Below are positions 5,219-10,847 of a stretch of 10,847 nt of DNA, piece after piece. Each line of letters starts with the position of its first letter. Position 1 is the first letter of the stretch. Both the position numbers and the translations under genes were made by a program. A model generated the notes under the pieces. That model was not told where the DNA came from, made no database searches, and saw nothing but the letters and a program-made list of their open reading frames with translations. This DNA is from an uncultured Caldimonas sp. (GTDB lineage Bacteria; Pseudomonadota; Gammaproteobacteria; Burkholderiales; Burkholderiaceae): positions 1 to 10,847 of the forward strand of contig NZ_CAMLJQ010000077.1 of assembly GCF_946480305.1 (NCBI RefSeq), read 5' to 3'.

Positions 5219-7336
5219 ATGTCCTCTTCCACCACCGGCCTTGAAGTTCGATCCGGCTCGCGCGTGCTGCGCGAAGCAGTGGAACTGGTCTCGTCGATGC
5301 GCTTCGCGATTTCGCTGCTCACGGTGATCTGCATCGCGTCGGTCATCGGCACCGTCGTCAAGCAACACGAGCCGCTGGTCAATTACGTCAACCAGTTCGG
5401 GCCCTTCTGGGCCGAGGTGTTCGGCGCCGTCAAGCTGTACTCCATCTACAGCGCCTGGTGGTTCCTGCTGATCCTCGCCTTCCTGGTCATCTCCACCAGC
5501 CTGTGCATCGTGCGCAACACGCCCAAGGTGCTGCACGACCTGAAGACCTACAAGGAACACATCCGCGAGCAAGGCCTGCAGGCCTTCCATCACAAGGCCA
5601 CCGGCGTCGTGGCCGAGGGCAAGGACGAAACGCTGTCGCGCATCACACAGCTGCTGCAACGCAACGGCTGGAAGGCCAAAGCGCAGATCCGCGAGAACGG
5701 CGTGATGGTCGCCGCAAAGAAGGGCGGCGCCAACCGCATCGGCTACCTCGCGGCGCATTCGGCCATCGTGCTCATCTGCCTCGGTGGCCTGTTCGACGGC
5801 GACCTGGTGGTGCGAGCGCAGATGTGGTTCACGGGCAAGGAGCCCTACCGCGGCGGCGGGCTCATTTCAGAGGTGCCCGACAAGCACCGCCTCAGCATCG
5901 CCAACCCCACCTTCCGCGGCAACCTGCTGGTGCCGGAAGGCGCGCGCTCGGACATGGTCATCCTGAACCAGTCCGACGGCGTGCTGCTGCAGCCGCTGCC
6001 GTTCGACATCGAGCTCAAGCGGTTCATCGTCGACTACTACGAAACCGGCATGCCCAAGCTCTTCGCGAGCGAGATCGTGATCCATGACCACGAGACCGGC
6101 CAGGCCGTGCCTGCGACGATCAAGGTCAACGAGCCGGCCTTCCACCGGGGCATCGCGATCTACCAGTCGAGCTTCGACGACGGCGGCTCCAAGCTGAAGC
6201 TGCAGGCGTACCCGTTCAACCGCCGTGGCGACCGCTTCGAGGTCAGCGGCACGGTCGGCGACGCCACGTCGTTGACGAACGGCGACGAAAAGCTCACGCT
6301 CGAGTTCACCGCGTTGCGCGTGATCAACGTCGAGAACCTCGGTACGCCGGATGCCGCCACCGACGTGCGCAAGGTCGACCTGGTGCAAAGCCTGCAACAG
6401 CACCTGGGCTCGGGCGCCAAGGCGCCGGGCGACAAGTCGCTGCGCAACGTCGGCCCCTCGGTGACCTACAAGCTGCGCGACGCCAGCGGCCAGGCGCGCG
6501 AGTTCCACAACTACATGCTGCCGGTCGAACTCGACGGCCAGCGCGTGTTCCTTGCCGGCGTGCGCGACACGCCGGCCGAGTCGTTCCGCTACCTGCGCAT
6601 CCCGGCAGACGACACCGACAGCCTCGACACCTGGATGCGCCTGCATGGCGCGCTGCAGGAGCCGGCATTGCGCGAGCGGGCGATCGAGCGCTACGTGGCC
6701 AAGGCGATCGAAGGCAACAAGCCCGAGCTGGCGCAGCAGCTCACGGTCTCCGCGCGCCGCGGCCTCAACCTGTTTGCCGGCGTGGAGCCGGTCGAGCCCG
6801 GCGGGCCCGTCACCGGCGGGCTGCAGGCACTGGCCGACTTCATGCAGGCCAACGTGCCCGAGGCCGACCGCGCCCGCACCTCGGAAGTGCTGATCCGCAT
6901 CCTGAATGGCGTGCTGTTCGAGCTGGCGCAGATGACGCGCGAATCCGCCGGCGTGCCGCCCCTGCCCGGCGACGAGAAGACCCAGGCCTTCATGACCCAG
7001 GCCGTGCTGTCGCTGTCCGACGCGGCCTTCTACCCCGCGCCGGTGCTGCTGCAGCTGAAGGATTTCGAGCAGGTGCAGGCCAGCGTGTTCCAGCTGGCGC
7101 GTGCGCCCGGCAAGAACCTCGTGTACCTCGGCTGCCTGCTGCTGGTGATCGGCGTCTTCGCGATGCTGTACGTGCGGGAACGCCGGCTGTGGATCTGGCT
7201 CCAACCCTCTTCCGAAGGCGGCACCCGGCTCACGGCCGCGCTGTCGTCGACCCGCAAGACGCTCGACGTCGACCACGAATTCGATTCCCTGAAGGCCGCG
7301 CTGCTGCCGGCCGAGACCTCGCTGGAGGCACGATGA
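5219..7336 (+). CDS. resB: System II cytochrome c synthase subunit ResB (Ccs1/CcsB)
   Basis: Encodes 705 residues of the membrane protein that, with CcsA, moves heme to the periplasmic side and ligates it to apocytochrome c. It has the ResB layout. Three N-terminal membrane segments lie at about 27-47, 77-98 and 174-192, the third containing His180, a candidate heme-channel ligand. A large periplasmic domain spans about 195-630. A fourth membrane segment lies at about 633-652, followed by RERR and a cytoplasmic tail. The periplasmic domain contains the ResB-type pattern VNEPAFHRGIAIYQSSF (303-319). Heme transport by the ResB-CcsA pair is established for homologues in Bordetella and Helicobacter; the assignment of His180 is inference. 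The stop overlaps the ccsA start (ATGA, 7333-7336), implying translational coupling. In some bacteria the two are fused into one protein. Start chosen at the first ATG after the terminator. Confidence 0.95.
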   Translation: MSSSTTGLEVRSGSRVLREAVELVSSMRFAISLLTVICIASVIGTVVKQHEPLVNYVNQFGPFWAEVFGAVKLYSIYSAWWFLLILAFLVISTSLCIVRNTPKVLHDLKTYKEHIREQGLQAFHHKATGVVAEGKDETLSRITQLLQRNGWKAKAQIRENGVMVAAKKGGANRIGYLAAHSAIVLICLGGLFDGDLVVRAQMWFTGKEPYRGGGLISEVPDKHRLSIANPTFRGNLLVPEGARSDMVILNQSDGVLLQPLPFDIELKRFIVDYYETGMPKLFASEIVIHDHETGQAVPATIKVNEPAFHRGIAIYQSSFDDGGSKLKLQAYPFNRRGDRFEVSGTVGDATSLTNGDEKLTLEFTALRVINVENLGTPDAATDVRKVDLVQSLQQHLGSGAKAPGDKSLRNVGPSVTYKLRDASGQAREFHNYMLPVELDGQRVFLAGVRDTPAESFRYLRIPADDTDSLDTWMRLHGALQEPALRERAIERYVAKAIEGNKPELAQQLTVSARRGLNLFAGVEPVEPGGPVTGGLQALADFMQANVPEADRARTSEVLIRILNGVLFELAQMTRESAGVPPLPGDEKTQAFMTQAVLSLSDAAFYPAPVLLQLKDFEQVQASVFQLARAPGKNLVYLGCLLLVIGVFAMLYVRERRLWIWLQPSSEGGTRLTAALSSTRKTLDVDHEFDSLKAALLPAETSLEAR
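7324..7328 (+). promoter_or_regulatory. Shine-Dalgarno for ccsA inside resB
   Basis: GGAGG lies four bases before the ccsA ATG at 7333, within the last codons of resB. It fixes the ccsA start and the 4-bp overlap; the frame is open further upstream, but no earlier start is supported. Confidence 0.75.
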
Positions 7337-8679
7337 ACACGACCACCCTCTCCCTCAACGCGCCGGGCTACTTCGCACGGCTCAGCTGGTTCGACTGGCT
7401 GTTCGCGGTGCTGGTCGCCGCCGGCGCCGCCATCGCGTTCGGCCGCTACGCCGGCTCGATGGACGTGTACGAGAAGGCCATCCTGATCGGTGCCGTGCCG
7501 TCGGCCGTTTGGCTCGGCTGGTTCTGGAAGCCGCTGCGGCCGCTGATGGTCATCGTTTCGGCCGCGGCGCTGCTCGCGATCGGCCTTTACAGCCGCGCGC
7601 AAGACGGCTTCGGCGCCGATCTGGCGCAGGGCGAGAACGTGTTCCTGCTCAAGTACTTCCTGTCGAGCCAGAGCGCGATCCTGTGGATGAGCGTGCTGTT
7701 CTTCATGAGCACCCTCTTCTACTGGATCGGCTTCTTCGCGCGCGGCAGCGCCGGCTCGGCCGAGCGCATCGGCTCCCGGCTGGCCTGGGCGGCTGTGGCG
7801 ATGGCATTGATCGGCACCCTGGTGCGCTGGTTCGAAAGCCACCAGATCGCGCCGGACATCGGCCATATCCCGGTCAGCAACCTCTATGAGGTGTTCGTGC
7901 TGTTCTGCTGGCTCACGGCGGCCTTCTACCTCTACTACGAAGACCAGTACAAGACCCGCTCGCTCGGTGCCTTCGCGATGCTGATCGTCAGCGCAGCGGT
8001 CGGCTTCCTGCTCTGGTACACGCTGTCGCGCGGTGCGCACGAGATCCAGCCGCTGGTGCCGGCGCTGCAGAGCTGGTGGATGAAGCTCCACGTGCCCGCC
8101 AACTTCATCGGCTACGGCACCTTCGCGCTCGCGGCCATGGTGTCGCTGGCCTATCTGCTCAAGACTTCGCTCACCCAGTCGCTGTGGACCGCGCTCGTCG
8201 GCGTGCCTGCCGGGCTGCTGCTGGTGCTGGCACTGTTCTGGGCCCTGGGTGACCTGCGGCCCGAAACCGCCTCGGCCGTCGCCAAGTCTGCCCGCATGAT
8301 CGTCGGCTGCACGGTCTTCTTCGCCTTCGCGATTCTCACCCGCAGCTGGATCAATGCCCGCACCCCTGCAGTGGAAGTGCTCGACGACGTGATGTACAAG
8401 TCCATCGCCGTCGGCTTCGCCTTCTTCACGATCGCCACCATCCTGGGCGCCTTGTGGGCGGCAGAGGCCTGGGGCGGCTACTGGAGCTGGGACCCGAAGG
8501 AAACCTGGGCGTTGATCGTCTGGCTCAACTACGCGGCCTGGCTGCACATGCGGCTCATGAAGGGCCTGCGCGGCACCGTGGCGGCCTGGTGGGCACTGGT
8601 GGGGCTGGTGGTCACCACCTTTGCCTTCCTGGGTGTGAACATGTTCCTTTCGGGCCTGCATTCCTACGGGGAGTTGTGA
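7333..8679 (+). CDS. ccsA: System II cytochrome c synthase subunit CcsA (ResC; also called CcsB in databases)
   Basis: Encodes 448 residues of the heme-handling half of the System II synthase, an integral membrane protein of the heme handling protein family. The tryptophan-rich WWD signature is complete: WGGYWSWDPKETWAL (380-394), which holds heme at the periplasmic face. Two conserved periplasmic His are visible, His253 in LQSWWMKLHVP and His443 in GLHSYG near the C-terminus. A further His405 (WLHMRLM) follows the WWD region. Many hydrophobic segments (about 20-37, 49-66, 70-86, 115-136, 150-165, 184-201, 211-230, 255-275, 286-304, 322-336, 357-376, 391-406, 418-438) are consistent with a polytopic protein. 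It is coupled to resB by the ATGA overlap, and the two should act as one complex. Databases name this protein CcsA, CcsB or ResC depending on the system; the WWD motif settles which subunit it is. Confidence 0.96.
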   Translation: MNTTTLSLNAPGYFARLSWFDWLFAVLVAAGAAIAFGRYAGSMDVYEKAILIGAVPSAVWLGWFWKPLRPLMVIVSAAALLAIGLYSRAQDGFGADLAQGENVFLLKYFLSSQSAILWMSVLFFMSTLFYWIGFFARGSAGSAERIGSRLAWAAVAMALIGTLVRWFESHQIAPDIGHIPVSNLYEVFVLFCWLTAAFYLYYEDQYKTRSLGAFAMLIVSAAVGFLLWYTLSRGAHEIQPLVPALQSWWMKLHVPANFIGYGTFALAAMVSLAYLLKTSLTQSLWTALVGVPAGLLLVLALFWALGDLRPETASAVAKSARMIVGCTVFFAFAILTRSWINARTPAVEVLDDVMYKSIAVGFAFFTIATILGALWAAEAWGGYWSWDPKETWALIVWLNYAAWLHMRLMKGLRGTVAAWWALVGLVVTTFAFLGVNMFLSGLHSYGEL

Positions 8680-8700
8680 GCACGCCGGCGGGCAGCGGCG

Positions 8701-8706
8701 TATAGT
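8701..8706 (+). promoter_or_regulatory. Possible -10 box before the small unknown gene
   Basis: TATAGT (5 of 6 to TATAAT) lies 31 bp before the ATG at 8738, in the 58-bp gap after ccsA. The only -35-like hexamer, TTGTGA at 8674-8679, is 21 bp away, which is too far for a good sigma70 promoter. The gene may be read from this promoter, from resB-ccsA, or both. Confidence 0.35.
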
Positions 8707-8737
8707 CGTTCGATCCCCGATCGCCCCGCCGCCGCCC

Positions 8738-9163
8738 ATGCCCTTCGTCGCACGCAACGTCCACGGCGTCATCGTCAGCCTCCACCGCGAGCCGACGGCC
8801 GAGACGCAGGAGTTCCTGCCGGACGACCACCCGGACGTGGACGCTTTCGTCGGCCGGCGGCCGCAGGCCGACGACCGGTTCCGTGCGCTCGATGCCGACT
8901 TCGTGCGCGTGCTCGAAGACGTGATCGACCTGCTGATCGACCGCAACATCATCCGCATCACCGACCTGCCGCCCGAGGCACAGCAGAAGCTGTTCTCGCG
9001 CAAGAGCTTCCGCGACAGCCGGGGCAGGAACTCGCTGAAGCTGTTCGACCCGGTCGCGCTCGACGCGGTGACGCATTTCGACGTGTCCGCCGGCAGCCCG
9101 CCCTCCACCACGGCGGGTCTGGACGTGATCGACACCGACTTCCACGACGACCTCGGACGCTGA
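8738..9163 (+). CDS. Small conserved protein, unknown function ('tryptophan synthase subunit beta-like' in databases)
   Basis: Encodes 141 residues, acidic and soluble, with no signal peptide or membrane segment. From memory it belongs to a small family in beta- and gammaproteobacteria labelled 'tryptophan synthase subunit beta-like protein'. That name is misleading, because the protein is far too short and lacks the PLP-lysine region of TrpB. The N-terminus ([20 protein letters not shown]) reads as a short beta-hairpin. The central block [20 protein letters not shown] (48-67), followed by [19 protein letters not shown] (68-86), is the part I recognise as the family core, probably a helical pair with a helix-turn-helix feel. 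The C-terminal 45 residues look variable and disordered. It lies between ccsA and msrP on the same strand, 58 and 142 bp away. No Shine-Dalgarno is apparent before the ATG. I do not know its function. Confidence 0.85.
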   Translation: MPFVARNVHGVIVSLHREPTAETQEFLPDDHPDVDAFVGRRPQADDRFRALDADFVRVLEDVIDLLIDRNIIRITDLPPEAQQKLFSRKSFRDSRGRNSLKLFDPVALDAVTHFDVSAGSPPSTTAGLDVIDTDFHDDLGR

Positions 9164-9295
9164 CGCGCCGCCGCGCGCGGTGCTTGGTCGCCGATGCAGC
9201 CCTGATCCTTACAGTGGTATCCCCCCTCGCCCACGGGAGGAACCATCCGCACACTGTCGCGTTCGAACCAGCCACCCCGAACACGCAAGATTGCG

Positions 9296-9300
9296 AAAGG
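9296..9300 (+). promoter_or_regulatory. Shine-Dalgarno for msrP
   Basis: AAAGG lies five bases before the ATG at 9306. It supports that start over the open frame reaching back to about 9180, whose translation there resembles nothing in the family. Confidence 0.65.
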
Positions 9301-9305
9301 CGAGC

Positions 9306-10298
9306 ATGCATTTCCTGAAAGACCGCGGTTTCGTCCACCCCGTTGCTTCCGAGATCACCCCGCGTGCCGTCTACGAGCAGCGCCGCGAGATGCTGAGGTG
9401 GATGGCCACCGGCGTCGCCGGCGCAGCCCTGGCCTCGTGGGTCGGCCGAGAGGCCCTGGCCCAGACCGCGCGGCCCAACAGGCTGGCCGCCTTGGCCGGC
9501 GCGCGCAGCAGCGTGCCGGGCGCCGTGACGATGGAAAAGCTCACCGCCTATGGCGACGTGACGAGCTACAACAACTTCTACGAGTTCGGCACCGACAAGG
9601 ACGACCCCGCGCGCAATGCCGGCACCCTGAAGACGCGGCCCTGGACCGTTTCGGTGGAAGGCGCGATCGGCAAGCCGAAGGTCTATGACATCGACGAGCT
9701 GCTCAAGCTCAGCCCGATGGAAGAACGCATCTACCGGCTGCGCTGCGTCGAAGGCTGGTCGATGGTGGTGCCCTGGGTGGGTTATTCCCTGGCGGAGCTG
9801 ATCAAGCGAGCCGAGCCCACCGGCAATGCGAAATACATCGAGTTCCACACGCTGGCCGACAAGGCGCAGATGCCGGGCATCAACTCGCGCGTGCTGCTGT
9901 GGCCCTACGTCGAAGGCCTGCGCATGGACGAAGCCATGCAGCCGCTCACGCTGTTGACCTTCGGGCTCTATGGCGAGGTGCTGCCCAACCAGAACGGCGC
10001 GCCGGTGCGCCTCGTCGTGCCGTGGAAATACGGCTTCAAGAGCGGCAAGTCGATCACCAGGATCCGCTTCGTCGAAAAACAGCCCACCACCGCCTGGATG
10101 GCCGCCGCGCCGCAGGAATACGGCTTCTATTCGAACGTCAACCCCAAGGTCGACCACCCGCGCTGGAGCCAGGCCACCGAACGCCGCATCGGCGAAGACG
10201 GCCTGTTCCAGCGCAAGCGCCCCACGCAGATGTTCAACGGCTACGAGGCGCAGGTGGGCCAGCTCTACGCCGGCATGGACCTGAAGAAGAACTATTGA
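9306..10298 (+). CDS. msrP: Periplasmic methionine sulfoxide reductase, molybdoenzyme MsrP (YedY)
   Basis: Encodes 330 residues (E. coli MsrP has 334) of the catalytic subunit that reduces methionine sulfoxide in oxidised periplasmic proteins. The N-terminus has a Tat signal: a polar stretch, twin arginine QRREMLRWM (Arg26-Arg27), a hydrophobic segment, and ALA at 50-52 for cleavage. Tat export fits a protein that folds with molybdopterin in the cytoplasm. The mature part has the sulfite-oxidase fold; [17 protein letters not shown] (144-160) supplies the molybdenum ligand Cys147, equivalent to the single active-site Cys of E. coli Yed[13 protein letters not shown] (87-98) and the C-terminal [10 protein letters not shown] (271-280) are also YedY hallmarks. 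msrQ starts 10 bp after the stop, so the pair is cotranscribed. The 142-bp gap upstream may hold a promoter, but I see no clear one. Confidence 0.97.
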   Translation: MHFLKDRGFVHPVASEITPRAVYEQRREMLRWMATGVAGAALASWVGREALAQTARPNRLAALAGARSSVPGAVTMEKLTAYGDVTSYNNFYEFGTDKDDPARNAGTLKTRPWTVSVEGAIGKPKVYDIDELLKLSPMEERIYRLRCVEGWSMVVPWVGYSLAELIKRAEPTGNAKYIEFHTLADKAQMPGINSRVLLWPYVEGLRMDEAMQPLTLLTFGLYGEVLPNQNGAPVRLVVPWKYGFKSGKSITRIRFVEKQPTTAWMAAAPQEYGFYSNVNPKVDHPRWSQATERRIGEDGLFQRKRPTQMFNGYEAQVGQLYAGMDLKKNY

Positions 10299-10308
10299 AC
10301 CGGCGACC

Positions 10309-10847
10309 GTGAAAGCACTGCTGCACCCCGCTGCCAAGCCGGCGGTCCTTGTCGTCTGCCTGCTGCCGCTCGTCAGCCTGTTCTACGGTGCGTGGGCCAA
10401 TACGCTGGGCGCCAACCCGGCCGAGGCACTGATCCGCTCGCTCGGCGAATGGACGCTGCGCTTCCTGTGCCTCACGCTCGCGGTCACGCCGCTGCGCACG
10501 TGGACCGGCTGGCATGCGCTGGCGCGCTTTCGACGCATGCTGGGTCTGTATGTGTTTTTCTACGGCCTGCTGCACCTGCTGGCTTATGCCTGGTTCGACA
10601 TGGGCTTCTACGTCGACGAGATCGCCGCCGACATCGCCAAGCGGCCGTTCATCCTGGTCGGCTTCGCGGCGATGGTGCTGATGCTGCCGCTGGCCGCCAC
10701 CTCATTCAACCGCGCGATCAAGGCGCTGGGCGCAGCGCGCTGGCAACGGTTGCACCGGCTCGTCTATGCAGTGGCCGGTCTCGGCTTGCTGCATTTCTTC
10801 TGGATGCGAGCCGGCAAGAACGACTTTGCCGAAGTGGCCGTCTATGC
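10309..10847 (+). CDS. msrQ: Heme-b membrane subunit MsrQ (YedZ), C-terminus cut by window
   Basis: The frame runs open from GTG 10309 to the window edge, giving 179 complete residues; the E. coli protein has 211, so about 30 are missing. MsrQ is an inner-membrane cytochrome b of the ferric reductase-like family that passes electrons from the quinone pool or a flavin reductase to MsrP. Hydrophobic segments lie at about 12-30, 47-62, 77-96, 113-131 and 150-166. His89 (GLLHLL), His149 (RLHRLVY) and His162 (LLHFFW) match the heme-ligand positions of E. coli MsrQ with a constant offset of two. RWQRLHRLVY and RPFILVGF are family hallmarks. The GTG start is inferred because no ATG is available before residue 77, and GTG lies ten bases past the msrP stop. 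No good Shine-Dalgarno is visible, which suggests translational coupling to msrP. Confidence 0.95.
   Translation, partial: MKALLHPAAKPAVLVVCLLPLVSLFYGAWANTLGANPAEALIRSLGEWTLRFLCLTLAVTPLRTWTGWHALARFRRMLGLYVFFYGLLHLLAYAWFDMGFYVDEIAADIAKRPFILVGFAAMVLMLPLAATSFNRAIKALGAARWQRLHRLVYAVAGLGLLHFFWMRAGKNDFAEVAVY

Noticed and set aside
5867..7276. Minus-strand open frame of 469 codons inside resB
   Set aside because: It is antisense to the ResB periplasmic domain, with His/Arg/Gln-rich low-complexity translation and no recognisable domain.
8711..8723. Hairpin CGATC-CCC-GATCG before the small unknown gene
   Set aside because: It has only 5 bp of stem and a 3-base loop, with no T-tract and no nearby Shine-Dalgarno to mask; it is likely chance.
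8738..9163. Call as tryptophan synthase beta subunit
   Set aside because: TrpB is about 400 residues with a PLP-lysine and a glycine-rich phosphate loop; none is present here. The label is only a database name for the family.
7030..9288. Minus-strand open frame of 752 codons across resB, ccsA and the small unknown gene
   Set aside because: It runs antisense through ccsA with its WWD motif and has the composition of a shadow frame; there is no ribosome binding site or domain.
9164..9305. Possible promoter for msrP (TTGGTC at 9184-9189 and TACAGT at 9210-9215) and the CCGCGCGCGG palindrome near 9172
   Set aside because: The spacer would be 20 bp and the -10 matches only 4 of 6. The palindrome is a simple CG run with no T-tract. 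Neither is strong enough to call.
8958..10337. Minus-strand open frame of 459 codons across msrP
   Set aside because: It is antisense to MsrP, whose Cys147 motif and Tat signal are unambiguous; it is a product of the third-position G+C bias.

Overview
The window is a compact, GC-rich stretch (roughly two thirds G+C by eye) from what looks like a betaproteobacterial chromosome, most likely order Burkholderiales, perhaps near Rubrivivax, Leptothrix, Methylibium or Rhizobacter. This rests on recognised proteins and gene order: groEL, a DUF1631 protein, engB divergent from a cytochrome c4 gene, then resB-ccsA (System II cytochrome c maturation) and msrP-msrQ. I identify the organism only to that level. 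There is no sign of phage, insertion sequence, CRISPR, tRNA or rRNA, and the genes look like vertically inherited core genome.

Layout. Bases 1-524 hold the 3' end of groEL, closed by a textbook intrinsic terminator. Bases 641-2740 (+) encode a 699-residue DUF1631 protein of unknown function. It converges on a minus-strand pair: an alpha/beta hydrolase of the epoxide hydrolase/dehalogenase type (2762-3652) and, upstream of it, the ribosome-assembly GTPase EngB (3730-4437). An 18-bp perfect palindrome sits between those two genes. EngB is divergent from a diheme cytochrome c4 gene (4498-5115, +) across only 60 bp, with -10-like boxes on the two strands overlapping. Cytochrome c4 ends in a second strong terminator.

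From 5219 to the right edge everything is on the plus strand: resB, ccsA (4-bp overlap), a small conserved gene of unknown function (8738-9163), msrP and msrQ (cut by the window edge).

How they work together. ResB and CcsA form the System II synthase, which carries heme to the periplasmic face and attaches it to CXXCH motifs. The neighbouring cytochrome c4, with two CXXCH sites and a signal peptide, is an obvious client. MsrP (Tat-exported molybdoenzyme) and MsrQ (heme-b membrane protein) repair methionine sulfoxide in periplasmic proteins using electrons from the respiratory chain. The right half is therefore a periplasmic redox and heme-protein neighbourhood. The left half (GroEL, DUF1631, hydrolase, EngB) is a loose set of housekeeping and unknown genes.

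No previously undescribed system is evident. The points most worth a second look are the small unknown gene between ccsA and msrP, the palindrome cluster upstream of the hydrolase, the overlapping divergent engB/cytochrome c4 promoters, and the possibly leaderless resB transcript. All sites and functions here were read by eye; no database search was run.
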